Shown: piece by piece, positions 54,120-63,772 of the stretch
How positions within the stretch are numbered: the first letter of the stretch is position 1
Layout: each line of letters begins with the position of its first letter
Source: Bacillota bacterium
Lineage (GTDB): Bacteria; Bacillota_I; Bacilli_A; Erysipelotrichales; Erysipelotrichaceae
DNA length: 64,000 nucleotides
Direction: 5' to 3'
Assembly: GCA_023249475.1 (NCBI GenBank)
Contig: JAHFCO010000008.1
Span: 1-64,000 of the forward strand
Position numbers and translations under genes: made by a program
The notes under the pieces: generated by a model
Seen by the model: only the letters and a program-made list of their open reading frames with translations
Database searches by the model: none
Told to the model about the DNA's origin: nothing

Positions 54120-55254
54120 AGTACGATTGAATGATTTGTTTGACGATGTCGCTCTCGACGGGTAAGCCGCTGGCTTCGGACAACGCTTGCGCGACGCCCT
54201 TTTCCCGGATCGCGGCTTGGAGTTTCACCGCTTCCTCATCGTTCGCATAATCATAATGAAGGGCGTTGGCGACCGATTGTTTGATCGCGTCCGAACTCAA
54301 TCCATGCTTGGTCAGTTCGACGATCGGTTTGATGAAGCGGTCCTGAGGGGTCAATTTACGCAAGGGCGAACGTCCGACCCGCGTCACTTCATCGACGATG
54401 TACGGGTTGGAGAAACGCCGGATGGTTTTCTGGACATAGTTCTCCTGTTCGATCGGATCGAACCCGTATTTCTTTACGATGAGAGATCCGGTTTCGCGGA
54501 TGACGGAGGTGACGAAGTCTTTGATTTCCTGATCCAGCATCGCCTCGGGGATCGTGGCGATGCCTTTTTTATAGGCCGCATAGGCCGCCGAAGCGTGTCC
54601 CGTGTTGACCGTGAAGAGTTTGCGCTCGATGAACGCTTCCAAACGGTCGGTGAAATGAACGCCTTCGATGGCGAGATTTCCTTTGATTTCACGTGAATCC
54701 ACGACCCATTCGAAGAAGGGTTCGACTTTTACGTGTAAGGGGTCTTCGTTGACTTGGTTGGGGACGATGCGGTCGACGGCGGCGTTGGGGAAACCGACCC
54801 AGGCATCCAGATAGGCGATCGCGACGGGGCTCAACAAGCCCCGTAGGGCGGCTTCGAGTTGCTTCGAACCGCCGATGGTGTTCTCACAAGCGATGATGTT
54901 GAGGAAGGAAGAGGTCGCGTGTACGGCGCGCGCCTCGATGACCGGTGCGAGTTGCTTCGCGATCATCGGAAGGATCGAAGGACCGACCGCCGTCGTAATC
55001 AGTTCCGCGGTCGACAAGGCGGAAAACGCCGCCTCCCCTTCGGTTTTACTGTTGATCCCGGAGACATTCACCACGGTTTCGATCGTCGTGGTTTCACCCA
55101 CCAATTCGACGGTATACGACTTCCTCTGTTTCAACGCCTGAATCACAACGTCGTTGACATCCAGGAAGGTGACATGGTATCCCGATTGCGTCAAGAGTAA
55201 TCCGATGAACCCCCGGCCGATGTTTCCGGCTCCGAAATGTACCGCTTTTTTCAT
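54118..55254 (-). CDS. mtlD: Mannitol-1-phosphate 5-dehydrogenase
   Basis: 378 residues. N-terminal VHFGAGNIGRGFIG NAD-binding motif and the KRSYTVEL-type region; central KLFTVNTGHASAAYAAYKKG holds the catalytic Lys and His of the family. Oxidises mannitol-1-phosphate to fructose-6-phosphate. One base from the IIBA gene; last of the mtlR operon. Confidence 0.97.
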   Translation of the reverse strand: MKKAVHFGAGNIGRGFIGLLLTQSGYHVTFLDVNDVVIQALKQRKSYTVELVGETTTIETVVNVSGINSKTEGEAAFSALSTAELITTAVGPSILPMIAKQLAPVIEARAVHATSSFLNIIACENTIGGSKQLEAALRGLLSPVAIAYLDAWVGFPNAAVDRIVPNQVNEDPLHVKVEPFFEWVVDSREIKGNLAIEGVHFTDRLEAFIERKLFTVNTGHASAAYAAYKKGIATIPEAMLDQEIKDFVTSVIRETGSLIVKKYGFDPIEQENYVQKTIRRFSNPYIVDEVTRVGRSPLRKLTPQDRFIKPIVELTKHGLSSDAIKQSVANALHYDYANDEEAVKLQAAIREKGVAQALSEASGLPVESDIVKQIIQSY

Positions 55255-55255
55255 A

Positions 55256-55981
55256 TCATTCTTCTTCCGCGGTCAAGAGGTTGTAGATCTCTTCCACGTC
55301 TTGGTTTTGGATCACCCGTTCCACGTCGCTCATTTCGCTGAACACGGTCGCACAGTTGGAAAGGATGGTGATATGGTCTTCGCCGATCCCGGCCAAACCG
55401 AGGACGAGGTGGACCTTCTCGCCATGCCAATCGATCGCCTGGGGGTAGACTTTGATGACGATGCCGGAGTGCTTGATGAATTTCTTGTATTCATATTCCC
55501 CATGCGGGATCGCCAAGGTATTGCCCATGAAGACCGACAATGAATGATCGCGTTCCATCATCCCCTGGATGTATTCCGGTGTAACATACCCCCCGTCCAC
55601 CAACATTTTCCCGACGGATAGGATGGCTTCATCGCTGGTTTCCACGGGACAATTGACGAGGATGTTTTCTTTACGGAGAACGTTGAGTTTATTTTGCTGC
55701 ATGTTTTGCATGATTTCTACCACCTTGTTGTAATTTTCGCGATTCATGAAATCGCTGAGCGAAATGATCAGCGTTTTGGGATATCTCTTCTTGAGGATAT
55801 GGGCGAAGTTCTCATGGGAGACGATGATGTCCGCCACTATGGTTTCATTGTCGATCGATGCGTTTTTGACTTCCGCCTCGATCTTGTATTCGGCCAGTTT
55901 GCGGCGAAGCATGCTTGCGCCCAACGCGCTGGACCCCATGCCCGCATCGCATACGAAGACAAGACGGTATTTTTTCTTCAT
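55256..55981 (-). CDS. Mannitol PTS IIB-IIA fusion protein
   Basis: 241 residues. Residues 1-95 are a mannitol-type IIB domain with phospho-Cys11 in [16 protein letters not shown]; residues 100-241 are a IIA-Mtl domain with His160 in NTLAIPHGEYEY. Usual MtlF is IIA only. Since MtlA (58241) carries its own IIB, the system encodes two IIB domains. Start at 55981 (GGAGG 11 bases ahead) overlaps mtlR by ATGA. Confidence 0.92.
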   Translation of the reverse strand: MKKKYRLVFVCDAGMGSSALGASMLRRKLAEYKIEAEVKNASIDNETIVADIIVSHENFAHILKKRYPKTLIISLSDFMNRENYNKVVEIMQNMQQNKLNVLRKENILVNCPVETSDEAILSVGKMLVDGGYVTPEYIQGMMERDHSLSVFMGNTLAIPHGEYEYKKFIKHSGIVIKVYPQAIDWHGEKVHLVLGLAGIGEDHITILSNCATVFSEMSDVERVIQNQDVEEIYNLLTAEEE

Positions 55982-58116
55982 TCGCCCACGACCTCCTTCA
56001 GCCATTCATCCAGTCCCGGCTTAAGCAAGGCTTCGATGGCTTCACGCAAACGGAAGGATTCTTCACGATGGATCGCAAAGAGAAAGGAGGGGTTCTCCAA
56101 GAGTCCGGCGCTGATGCGACTCATGAGCTCTTGGAGGATCGGATCCACACTGGGAGGAACCAACAATACGACGATGGTCTTCATCCCTTCCATTTCGGGA
56201 TCTTGGAACGACGAAGCGTTGCTTCGGAAAACCATGCAGATCGGATAATCGACGCCGGCGGTCTTCGCATGCAGAAGGATGACTTGTTCCTCTTCGAGGT
56301 GGATCGATCCCATCTTTTCCCTCTGACGCAAATCGTCGACGATCAATTTTCCTGATTTTTTATCTTTCCCGATGCGATAGCCGATGGTCGAAAAGATCTT
56401 TGTCATCGGAATCGTCGGATCAAGCACGACGATGTCGATATTTTCAAGCAGATGCTTTACACTCACAGCGATGTCTTCCATTTGATCCAGGACGACCCCC
56501 ATGCGGGCATGGGCCTGTCCTTCCGCTTGAATCATCGTCGAACGGGAGAGACGGCCGACTTCGACCTTCAGGTTCTCCACATCCGTATCGCTCAACAGCG
56601 GATTCACCATCAGTACGGGCAAATGGTCGGATTCGATCGGCATGGTCGAAACCAACAGATCGTATTTTTCGGGGTTCATGGATCGTACATCGACTTGCGA
56701 GCGCGGTTCGACCTTGACTTCGTCCTGGAAGATGCGTTTGATTTTCGAGGCAAGCAGGCTGGAGATGCCGATGCCCGAGGCACAGACCACCGCCAAGCGT
56801 ACCGTACGACGTTGTTCGAGCGGATTGCGACGTTCCATCGCCGCCCCGAAGTGGATCGCCAGAAATCCGATCTCGTCTTCATTGATCACCATGCCATATT
56901 CGGAGCTGATCTTCATCACGGCTTGCGATGTCAGCGAATAGACCTGGGCATATTGCGTCTGGATCTGTTTGAGCAGCGGATTGCGTATTTCCATCTTGAA
57001 TTTGATGCGTGTCAAGGCCGGGCGCAAATGCGTCGTCAAACCGGAGATCAGCAATTCATCTTGTTTGATATGCAAACCTGAAATCATTTCGAAGGCTTCC
57101 ACCAGTCGATAGACCAGGCGTGTCACTTCATAGGCGCTGACCAGCTCTTCTTCCGTCGCTTCGGGAACGGACGTATCCACGTTGAGAAGACGCGCCCCTT
57201 TGAGATGCATCGTGATGTACGCGATCTCTTCCTGAGGGAAGGTGATGTCGAACTCGTCTTCGATATACGCCGCCAAATCCTTGGCTTTCGTGTAATAGGG
57301 GTCTTCCTGGATTTGTTGGAGCAGACTGGGATTCATCTTGATTTCGTCGTTGTTCTGCATCCGTTCAAGCGCGATCGTGATATGCAGAATCAGTCCGATG
57401 TATGAACTCTGGGCTAAACGATGAACCCAGATCGAATCGTTCTCTTTCAAGACATTGATGACTTTCCAGAGGATTTCCTTGTTGACGAGTTGCAGGATGC
57501 TGTCGGGTCCCTGGTTTCGGAAGTAGTCTTCCACCTGCCACGGACGATCGTCGCGCTCCAGCATTCTCTTTAAAGGCTCTTCACCCATGTGTTTATGGAT
57601 GTAATCGGTGATCGCTTTACGGAAGTTTTCTTCCGAACCGACCAGATTCATCGGACTCCCGGGACGCCGGGTAAACTGCAGATCATAGCTCGAAAGGATC
57701 TGTTCGATCGCTTTCAAGTCGTTGCTGATGGTCGCCTCGGAAACGTCGAACTTACGGCTATACACCACGAATTTCTGTAGATTCTTATTTTTGAGGAGTT
57801 CCGTCAGCAGGTAGGCTTGTCGCTCTTCCTTCAGGATGAGCGAGTTCTGCGTTCCCGCCTGCAACAGTAAACTCTTGAAATGGATCTTCTCGTCTTTCTC
57901 CCCTTCCATCTTCACGCCATATCCGGTTTTGGATTGGATGTGGACGCGGTAGGGGCGCAGGATTTCATTGATGTCTTTCATCTCGCGGAAGAGGGTGCGT
58001 TTGCTTGTCTTGCAGGACTCGGCCAGCTTTGCGACCGTCACGAAATCATCGTTGTCCGCCAACAATACCAAACACTGGATCAACCGTGGGCTAAGAATCG
58101 CAAGTCGTTGGGTCAT
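55978..58116 (-). CDS. mtlR: Mannitol operon PRD-type transcriptional activator
   Basis: 712 residues. N-terminal HTH pair (TVAKLAESCKTSKRTLFREM; SEATISNDLKAIE), PRD1 and PRD2 (about 190-400), a IIB-like domain with VVCASGIGIS (about 415) and a C-terminal IIA-Mtl-like domain. Phosphorylation by PTS proteins sets its activity. Heads the operon mtlR-IIBA-mtlD; mtlA is separate just upstream. RBS and -10 TATAAT (58137-58142) are present. Confidence 0.94.
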   Translation of the reverse strand: MTQRLAILSPRLIQCLVLLADNDDFVTVAKLAESCKTSKRTLFREMKDINEILRPYRVHIQSKTGYGVKMEGEKDEKIHFKSLLLQAGTQNSLILKEERQAYLLTELLKNKNLQKFVVYSRKFDVSEATISNDLKAIEQILSSYDLQFTRRPGSPMNLVGSEENFRKAITDYIHKHMGEEPLKRMLERDDRPWQVEDYFRNQGPDSILQLVNKEILWKVINVLKENDSIWVHRLAQSSYIGLILHITIALERMQNNDEIKMNPSLLQQIQEDPYYTKAKDLAAYIEDEFDITFPQEEIAYITMHLKGARLLNVDTSVPEATEEELVSAYEVTRLVYRLVEAFEMISGLHIKQDELLISGLTTHLRPALTRIKFKMEIRNPLLKQIQTQYAQVYSLTSQAVMKISSEYGMVINEDEIGFLAIHFGAAMERRNPLEQRRTVRLAVVCASGIGISSLLASKIKRIFQDEVKVEPRSQVDVRSMNPEKYDLLVSTMPIESDHLPVLMVNPLLSDTDVENLKVEVGRLSRSTMIQAEGQAHARMGVVLDQMEDIAVSVKHLLENIDIVVLDPTIPMTKIFSTIGYRIGKDKKSGKLIVDDLRQREKMGSIHLEEEQVILLHAKTAGVDYPICMVFRSNASSFQDPEMEGMKTIVVLLVPPSVDPILQELMSRISAGLLENPSFLFAIHREESFRLREAIEALLKPGLDEWLKEVVGE

Positions 58117-58136
58117 GTCGCACCTCCGTCCTCTTT

Positions 58137-58173
58137 ATTATAGAGGGTTGGTGCCATAATTGAATAGTGACAT
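58137..58173 (-). promoter_or_regulatory. mtlR promoter with possible MtlR box
   Basis: -10 TATAAT (58137-58142); the -35 is weak. ATGTCACTATTC on the minus strand (58162-58173) is echoed by TTGTCACTAGTTC upstream of mtlA, and half resembles the TTGNCACA of Bacillus MtlR sites. Confidence 0.45.
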
Positions 58174-58213
58174 GATTAAATTGTGCATTCATATCACTCG
58201 TGCCAAAACTTAA

Positions 58214-58236
58214 GAAAGGGGCATTGCTGCCCCTTT
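58214..58236 (-). terminator. Terminator of mtlA
   Basis: AAAGGGGCA-TTGC-TGCCCCTTT, a perfect 9-bp hairpin just past the mtlA stop; the following minus-strand bases are only moderately T-rich. Confidence 0.75.
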
Positions 58237-58240
58237 TGGA

Positions 58241-59581
58241 TTATTTCAGTAAACGTTGAACCAACGTATCGTATTCCGGGGCTCCGACGAAATTCGTGAT
58301 GGTTACGACTTCAACGTTCGGATGATCCTGACGGGTACGTGCCGCCAAGGATTCGTGGGTGACGATCAGATTGGCGTCGTTGGGTACGTCTTCAACCGAA
58401 GCGTGGACGACTTCGATGTCCAAACCGGCGGCTTTGATTTTCTTGCGAAGGGTGGAAGCGCCCATGGCGGACGAACCCATGCCGGCATCGCAGGCGAAGA
58501 CGATCTTCTTGATGGAAACTTGACGCAAGCCCTTCATTTCTTTGACTGCGCCTTTGGCTTCTTCCAAATCGCTGCTCTTGTTGGTGAACTTCAAGACAAA
58601 GGCGGCAACGAGGAACGAAACGACGGCGGCGGTCAGAATGCCTGCCCAAACCGGTAGTAAACCACCTTTAGGCGCCATGGCGGATAATGCGAAGATGGAT
58701 CCCGGTGAAGGAGCGGCGACAAGGCCGGCACCCAAGAAGACGAAGGTGAGGACACCGGTGAAACCGCCGGCGATGACAGCAAGCAACAGAACGGGATTCA
58801 TCAAAACGTACGGGAAGTAGATTTCATGGATTCCACCCAAGAAGTGGATGATGATCGCTCCCGGAGCGGATTCTTTCGCTAACCCTTTACCGAATACCCA
58901 GCAAGCGGCCAGAAGTCCAAGTCCAGGACCCGGATTGGTTTCCAGAAGGAAGAAGATGGATTTGCCGGCATCGGCGGCTTCGGCGACACCCAGGGGTGTC
59001 AAGACACCGTGGTTGATCGCGTTGTTAAGGAACAAGATTTTGGCAGGTTCGATGAAGATCGAAGCGATCGGCAACAAGCCGGCTTTAACGATCGTATCGA
59101 CACCGGAACCCAAAGCATCGGACACGGTCTGAACGATCGGGCCGACACCGACCAAACCGATCAAGGCGAACGCCGCGGCAAGGATACCGGCGGTGAAGTT
59201 GTTGACCAACATTTCGAATCCGGTTGGAATCTTTCCATCCAACACTTCATCGATTTTCTTCATGACCCATGCGGTCGCAGGGCCCATGATCATCCCGCCC
59301 AAGAACATCGGGATCGTCGTACCGACGATGACACCCATGGTCGCTGCCGCACCGACGACTCCGCCGCGTACGCCATGAACCAGTTTACCACCGGTATAAC
59401 CGATCAATAACGGCAACATGTAAACGATCATCGGACCGACGAGGGCGCTTAACTTTTCGTTAGGCATCCAACCGGTAGGGATGAACAAGGCAGTGATCAA
59501 TCCCCAGGCGATGAACGCGCCGATGTTGGGCATGACCATACCGCTGAGGAAGCGGCCAAAACGTTGAATCTTTTCTCTCAT
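58241..59581 (-). CDS. mtlA: Mannitol-specific PTS permease IICB
   Basis: 446 residues from the ATG at 59581 (GGGAGG six bases ahead). IIC part: [38 protein letters not shown] and the [13 protein letters not shown] motif around the mannitol site. C-terminal IIB: phospho-Cys in [16 protein letters not shown] (about 373). Has no IIA domain; this comes from the IIBA protein. Own promoter with overlapping cre. Confidence 0.96.
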   Translation of the reverse strand: MREKIQRFGRFLSGMVMPNIGAFIAWGLITALFIPTGWMPNEKLSALVGPMIVYMLPLLIGYTGGKLVHGVRGGVVGAAATMGVIVGTTIPMFLGGMIMGPATAWVMKKIDEVLDGKIPTGFEMLVNNFTAGILAAAFALIGLVGVGPIVQTVSDALGSGVDTIVKAGLLPIASIFIEPAKILFLNNAINHGVLTPLGVAEAADAGKSIFFLLETNPGPGLGLLAACWVFGKGLAKESAPGAIIIHFLGGIHEIYFPYVLMNPVLLLAVIAGGFTGVLTFVFLGAGLVAAPSPGSIFALSAMAPKGGLLPVWAGILTAAVVSFLVAAFVLKFTNKSSDLEEAKGAVKEMKGLRQVSIKKIVFACDAGMGSSAMGASTLRKKIKAAGLDIEVVHASVEDVPNDANLIVTHESLAARTRQDHPNVEVVTITNFVGAPEYDTLVQRLLK

Positions 59582-59638
59582 TTTAAACCTCCCTTTGGTT
59601 TCTCGAGAATTTCGGATTTCTCCGCTCTTCTTGATTTC

Positions 59639-59710
59639 AGTATAGGTTAGCGCTTTCACGCATTCAATCAATTGAAAAACAGGCTTGTCGCTGAAGAACT
59701 AGTGACAAAA
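59639..59710 (-). promoter_or_regulatory. mtlA promoter, cre and possible MtlR box
   Basis: On the minus strand TTGAAT (59662-59667), 17 bp, TATACT (59639-59644). Inside the spacer TGAAAGCGCTAACC (59645-59658) fits the cre consensus at 13 of 14 positions, so CcpA would block the promoter. Further up TTTTGTCACTAGTTC (59696-59710) may be an activator (MtlR) site. Confidence 0.7.
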
Positions 59711-59780
59711 CTGAGGGTTGCTCACATATTATACACGGAAATGGTGGCACGAGACGAGTTAGACCCTTTTGGTTTTTTTG

Positions 59781-59789
59781 TGTTAAAAT
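59781..59789 (+). promoter_or_regulatory. Extended -10 for the ferredoxin gene
   Basis: TGTTAAAAT (59781-59789) 24 bases before the start codon; no clear -35. The ATG has GCGAGGAA ahead as RBS. Confidence 0.4.
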
Positions 59790-59813
59790 GATACGGGAAA
59801 AGCGAGGAATACC

Positions 59814-60395
59814 ATGTTACGACAAATGATCAAGATTGATGAAGCCTTATGCAACGGATGCGGGAAGTGTGTCAAGAGTTGTGCCGAAGGGGCGATCGCG
59901 ATGGTCGACCACAAGGCGAAAGTCGTGCGCGAAGATTATTGCGACGGATTGGGTGCCTGTCTACCGGCCTGCCCCGTCGATGCGATTTCGTTCGAGATGC
60001 GCGAAGCCCTGCCGTTCGTCGACCCGCATGCCCCGACCCTAAAAACCAACTGGCCGCTTCAGATCCAATTATCCGCCCTGACTTCCCCCGCCTATGACCA
60101 AGCGCATCTGTTGATCGCCGCGGATTGTACGGCGTTCGCCTCCCCGTCGATCTACACCGGTCTTTCCGCCGGTCGCGTCGTTTTGATCGGGTGCCCGAAG
60201 TTGGATCGTGTCAGCTATGCCTCACGTCTGGGGTCGATCCTGAAAGCGAACGACATTCTCGATGTGACGGTGCTGCGTATGGATGTCCCTTGCTGCGGCG
60301 GCATGAGCGCCGCGGTCGCGGAAGCGATCGAACTCTCGGCTAAGGACCTTCCGTTGACCATCCATGTCCTGCATCGCGATGGAACGATAAAATAA
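59814..60395 (+). CDS. Ferredoxin-like protein with two 4Fe-4S motifs
   Basis: 193 residues. N-terminal two-cluster domain: CNGCGKCVKSC (C-x2-C-x2-C-x3/4-C) and a second CDGLGACLPACP with altered spacing. The C-terminal 130 residues have Cys in ADCTAF, IGCPKL and PCCGG, perhaps binding another metal centre. Similar ferredoxin-plus-extension proteins occur in anaerobes; exact partners unknown. It may serve the redox side of the adjacent genes, but no operon link is seen. Confidence 0.82.
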   Translation: MLRQMIKIDEALCNGCGKCVKSCAEGAIAMVDHKAKVVREDYCDGLGACLPACPVDAISFEMREALPFVDPHAPTLKTNWPLQIQLSALTSPAYDQAHLLIAADCTAFASPSIYTGLSAGRVVLIGCPKLDRVSYASRLGSILKANDILDVTVLRMDVPCCGGMSAAVAEAIELSAKDLPLTIHVLHRDGTIK

Positions 60396-60414
60396 CCCCT
60401 GAAAACCAGGGGTT
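60394..60414. terminator. Hairpin between convergent genes
   Basis: AACCCCTG-N5-CAGGGGTT; the minus-strand side is followed by ATTTTAT. It stands between the ferredoxin gene and the ATPase gene end. Confidence 0.6.
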
Positions 60415-60503
60415 GGATTAATGCATCCGTCTTTATTCATATCCATTATCCCTTATCAATTCAGTCCTAAGGATCGCGCAAGCCATCCTTTTTTCTTATT
60501 CAA

Positions 60504-62333
60504 TCACTTCTTACGCAGGATTCTTAGCGCATTCAGGATGACCGCAAGGACACTCGCTTCATGGACAAGCATCCCGGTATCCATGTGCACTTTTCCGACA
60601 AGGACGCCGAAAATCAGGAAGAAGACGGTTCCGATCGAAATCACGATGTTTTGTTTCAGTACGCTCGATGTGAACCGGGCGATCCGCATTGCGGTCGCCA
60701 CGCTTTCGACTCTCTCGCCAAGGATCACGATGTCCGCGGTTTTCATTGCGACTTCGCTGGCATCGCTCGACATGGCGATCCCCGCATCGCTTTCATTCAA
60801 CGCAAGCGTGTCGTTGATCCCGTCGCCGACCATGGCGACCTTCTTTTCTTTCTTTAATCTCTGGATGATCTCCGCTTTTTCCTGCGGAAGGATGTCCGCA
60901 TGGATCGTATCGATCCCTAGCGGTCCCAGGGTCTGCGTGGCACTTGCGGCACTGTCTCCCGTGATGACATGGATTTCCTTAACCCCCAATTTTCTCAATG
61001 AAACCAAGGCTTCCCGGGCATCGTCTCTCAAGGTATCGCTAAGGATCAAATAACCAAGCATTGTCCCGTTCAACAAGACGAAGACGCAGGTGGGATAGGT
61101 TTGGGTCAAGGCGGAATAGGATTCTAGTTGATCGATCGGAAACTCCGTTTCAGTTTGTTTCGCCAAGCGGAGGTTCCCGACGGTAACCTTACCGAATTCT
61201 CCGCTCGCGACGACACCGTATCCCGCCAGGACATCCAGATTCGACGCAATATACGACGGTTTGATTCCAAGTTCTTCCGCCTTGGCGAGAATCGCCTTGG
61301 CAAGGGCATGGCTGGATCCGTGTTCGGCGATGCTTGCATAATCCAAGATGGATGATTCATCCCCGTCGACGGGATGAATCATCGAAACCTTCGGTTTCCC
61401 GATGGTGAGCGTGCCGGTCTTATCGAACGCGATCGCATTGATTTTCGCCAGTTTCTCGATCGACTCCCCGCCCTTCACCAGGATTCCGTGTTTGGCCATC
61501 GTGCCGATCCCCGCCACGATCGCGACCGGGATGGAAATCACCATGGCCCCTGGACAGGCGATCACCAACAAGGTCAAGGCTAACCGGATGTCTTTTGAGA
61601 TGAGGAAGGTGACGATCGAAAGGACGACCACCGAAGGGGTATACCAGTTTGCGAACTTCTCGATCACACGTTGGGTTTGCGCCTTCTTGTCCTGCGCTTC
61701 TTCCAAGCGTTTGAGGATGTTTCCGAAAACGGTCGACTCCCCGACCTTCTTCGTCGCGATTTCAACATAGCCGTTTTGAAGGATGGTGGAAGCGAAGACA
61801 TTCTCCCCGATGATTTTTTCCGACGGCATCGATTCGCCGGTGATCTGCGACTGGTCGATGGTGGCTGAACCGTGGACGATCACGCCGTCGACCGGGATAC
61901 GTTGACCGGTGCGGACTTCCACGATGTCCCCTTCGAGAAGATCGAGGATGTCGACGGTTTCACGTCGACCGTCACGGAGGACGACGGCGCTGGATGGCGC
62001 GAGTTTGATCAGGCTCTCCATCGCGGAACGGGTCTTACGGATCGTCCGTGATTCGAGAAACGCCCCGAACAGAAAGAGGAACGAGACGATCGCGGCTTCC
62101 GAGTACTCACCCAGAAACAATGCGCCGACGACGGCGATCGTGACCAGCAGTTCGATCGACGCCATGCGAAACTGAAGTGCGCCCAGGGCCTTCCTTCCGA
62201 TCGGAAGCAGGGCGATCAGCGCGGCCGACGCAAGGGATCCATCGCTTAACGACGGCATTCCCATCGCATCCAAAAGCCAGGCGGAACCAAGCAATAGACC
62301 GGAGACAATCATCGGCAGATCTTGTTTTTTCAT
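60504..62333 (-). CDS. Heavy-metal P1B-type ATPase with altered CPx motif
   Basis: 609 residues, no N-terminal HMA domain. Phosphorylation site DKTGTLT (Asp304), TGES (about 165), GDGIND and six to eight helices. The metal-site motif in helix 6 is CPG (260-262) rather than CPC, and the N-domain HP dipeptide is HA (342-343), in EHGSSHALAKAI. GDGINDTLAL also lacks the usual Pro. So it is a divergent P1B pump; the metal (Zn, Cd, Fe, other) cannot be assigned. Follows the HMA protein gene by 27 bases. Confidence 0.88.
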   Translation of the reverse strand: MKKQDLPMIVSGLLLGSAWLLDAMGMPSLSDGSLASAALIALLPIGRKALGALQFRMASIELLVTIAVVGALFLGEYSEAAIVSFLFLFGAFLESRTIRKTRSAMESLIKLAPSSAVVLRDGRRETVDILDLLEGDIVEVRTGQRIPVDGVIVHGSATIDQSQITGESMPSEKIIGENVFASTILQNGYVEIATKKVGESTVFGNILKRLEEAQDKKAQTQRVIEKFANWYTPSVVVLSIVTFLISKDIRLALTLLVIACPGAMVISIPVAIVAGIGTMAKHGILVKGGESIEKLAKINAIAFDKTGTLTIGKPKVSMIHPVDGDESSILDYASIAEHGSSHALAKAILAKAEELGIKPSYIASNLDVLAGYGVVASGEFGKVTVGNLRLAKQTETEFPIDQLESYSALTQTYPTCVFVLLNGTMLGYLILSDTLRDDAREALVSLRKLGVKEIHVITGDSAASATQTLGPLGIDTIHADILPQEKAEIIQRLKKEKKVAMVGDGINDTLALNESDAGIAMSSDASEVAMKTADIVILGERVESVATAMRIARFTSSVLKQNIVISIGTVFFLIFGVLVGKVHMDTGMLVHEASVLAVILNALRILRKK

Positions 62334-62360
62334 CTCTTCCTCCTTTAAAAAAGAAAGCGC

Positions 62361-62579
62361 TTAGGCTTTCTTCGACTCTAGAACCCGATATCCCAAACGG
62401 TGGATGCGATCGATCAAGACCGTCACATCGACCGTGTCTTCGAAGGCGACGTTCACTTTACTCGAAGTGAACGAGACTTCCGCGCTTTCCACCCCGTCGA
62501 CTTTCAAAAGGACGGTTTCGATTTTCTTCGCGCAGGTCGGACAAGATAAGGGATTCAGTTGGAACACTCGTTTTTGCAT
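62361..62579 (-). CDS. Stand-alone HMA-domain protein
   Basis: 72 residues. LSCPTCAKKIETVLLKVDGVESAEV fits the heavy-metal-associated domain with the C-x2-C metal site (CPTC) instead of the more usual CxxC in GMTC. Likely metal chaperone for the ATPase encoded next, which has no such domain. One base after the DUF438 gene. Confidence 0.9.
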   Translation of the reverse strand: MQKRVFQLNPLSCPTCAKKIETVLLKVDGVESAEVSFTSSKVNVAFEDTVDVTVLIDRIHRLGYRVLESKKA

Positions 62580-62580
62580 G

Positions 62581-63747
62581 TTATTCTCCGATCAGGCGTT
62601 TTTCGCCCTGAATTGCTTGGATTTCGCTGATGTCCATCGTTACTTCCATGACACCCAGGAATTCAGCGTGTTTACGAACCGCATAATAGCGAATCAAGAC
62701 ATATTTGGGACCCATGTGGATCCAGAAATCTTCATGGTCCTTGGCGCCGGAACGTAGTCTTTCGACGACTTGTTCGACCACATGGACGGATTGCGGGGGA
62801 TGGCAGTTCTTGACTTCGCGTCCGATGACGGTCTTGGGTCGCGGGAAGATCCGGTCTTTCCCTTGCGAGACATATTTGACCACGTTGGCGGCATCGACGA
62901 AGGTGATGTCCATCGGTAAGGTGTTGAAGAGGGCGTCCGCTTCCGCGAAGGTCAATTGACCCAGGCTCATCGGGATGACGCCGGATTCCATTTCGACGTC
63001 ATCGGCTTGGGGATCTTGGTATTCATGGGTTGCTTCTTCACTCAGGGTTTGGGCGACTTTCTTCCAATCCTCTTCCCGCATCACATCGCGCAACATCGGG
63101 AACAGGATGTTGTCTTCCTTGTCGGCCATTTCAAGGATACTGTCGACGGTGGCGAGGAATTGTCCTTTAAGCCCTTCGATCGTCGCGTCGTCGGATTCGA
63201 TCATCACCCGGCATTTACGCAAGGCGGCACGGATGTTGTTGTCGACGCCCCACATGACTTTCGGCGGTGCGCTGATCCCGTGTTTCTCCAGGAAGGGGAA
63301 CAGGATGTTCTCTTTCTTGGCATAGTGTTCTTCGATCTGCATCAACCGGTCGACCCGTTCCCCCAGATGCGCTTTGACTTTGTTGATGTCGTTGGGCTTG
63401 GCGGTACGGATATGTTCGATGTTCTCTTCCACATAGATCCGTAATTCTTTATTGTGTTCTTCGAATTCCTTCAACGGATTGATCGTCAGGACATTGTCGT
63501 GCATTTCCTGGACGGAACCCTCGAAGATGGAAGCGTGGATATCGCAAAGGTATTGGATCTCTTCGACCTGCGTCCCTTCCAGGATCAGATTCCTCTCCAT
63601 CTCGGCGATTTCCGCGCCGGTGACATATTGGAAATGTTCCTTGAAGTCTTTCTTGACGGTCGCCGCATCCTCGCCGTTGTGTAAACGTTGGATCAGTTCT
63701 TTTAGTTTCTCTTGACGGAAACGTTGGTTGTCGATGATTTCACTCAT
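62581..63747 (-). CDS. DUF438/hemerythrin/PAS protein
   Basis: 388 residues. N-terminal DUF438 (LKELIQRLHNGEDAATVKKDFKEHF...EIAEMERNLILEG), a middle HHE hemerythrin-like domain with His/Glu pairs (EEHYAKKENILFPFLEKHGI; DKEDNILFP), and a C-terminal PAS_10-like domain (LPMDITFVDAANVVKYVSQGKDRIFPR). Proteins with this order occur in anaerobes and are thought to sense or handle O2/NO. Start at 63747 follows AAAGGAGG. Promoter upstream has a CRP/FNR-type box at -41.5. Confidence 0.9.
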   Translation of the reverse strand: MSEIIDNQRFRQEKLKELIQRLHNGEDAATVKKDFKEHFQYVTGAEIAEMERNLILEGTQVEEIQYLCDIHASIFEGSVQEMHDNVLTINPLKEFEEHNKELRIYVEENIEHIRTAKPNDINKVKAHLGERVDRLMQIEEHYAKKENILFPFLEKHGISAPPKVMWGVDNNIRAALRKCRVMIESDDATIEGLKGQFLATVDSILEMADKEDNILFPMLRDVMREEDWKKVAQTLSEEATHEYQDPQADDVEMESGVIPMSLGQLTFAEADALFNTLPMDITFVDAANVVKYVSQGKDRIFPRPKTVIGREVKNCHPPQSVHVVEQVVERLRSGAKDHEDFWIHMGPKYVLIRYYAVRKHAEFLGVMEVTMDISEIQAIQGEKRLIGE

Positions 63748-63772
63748 GATGGTTCCTCCTTTAGGCAAGCAC

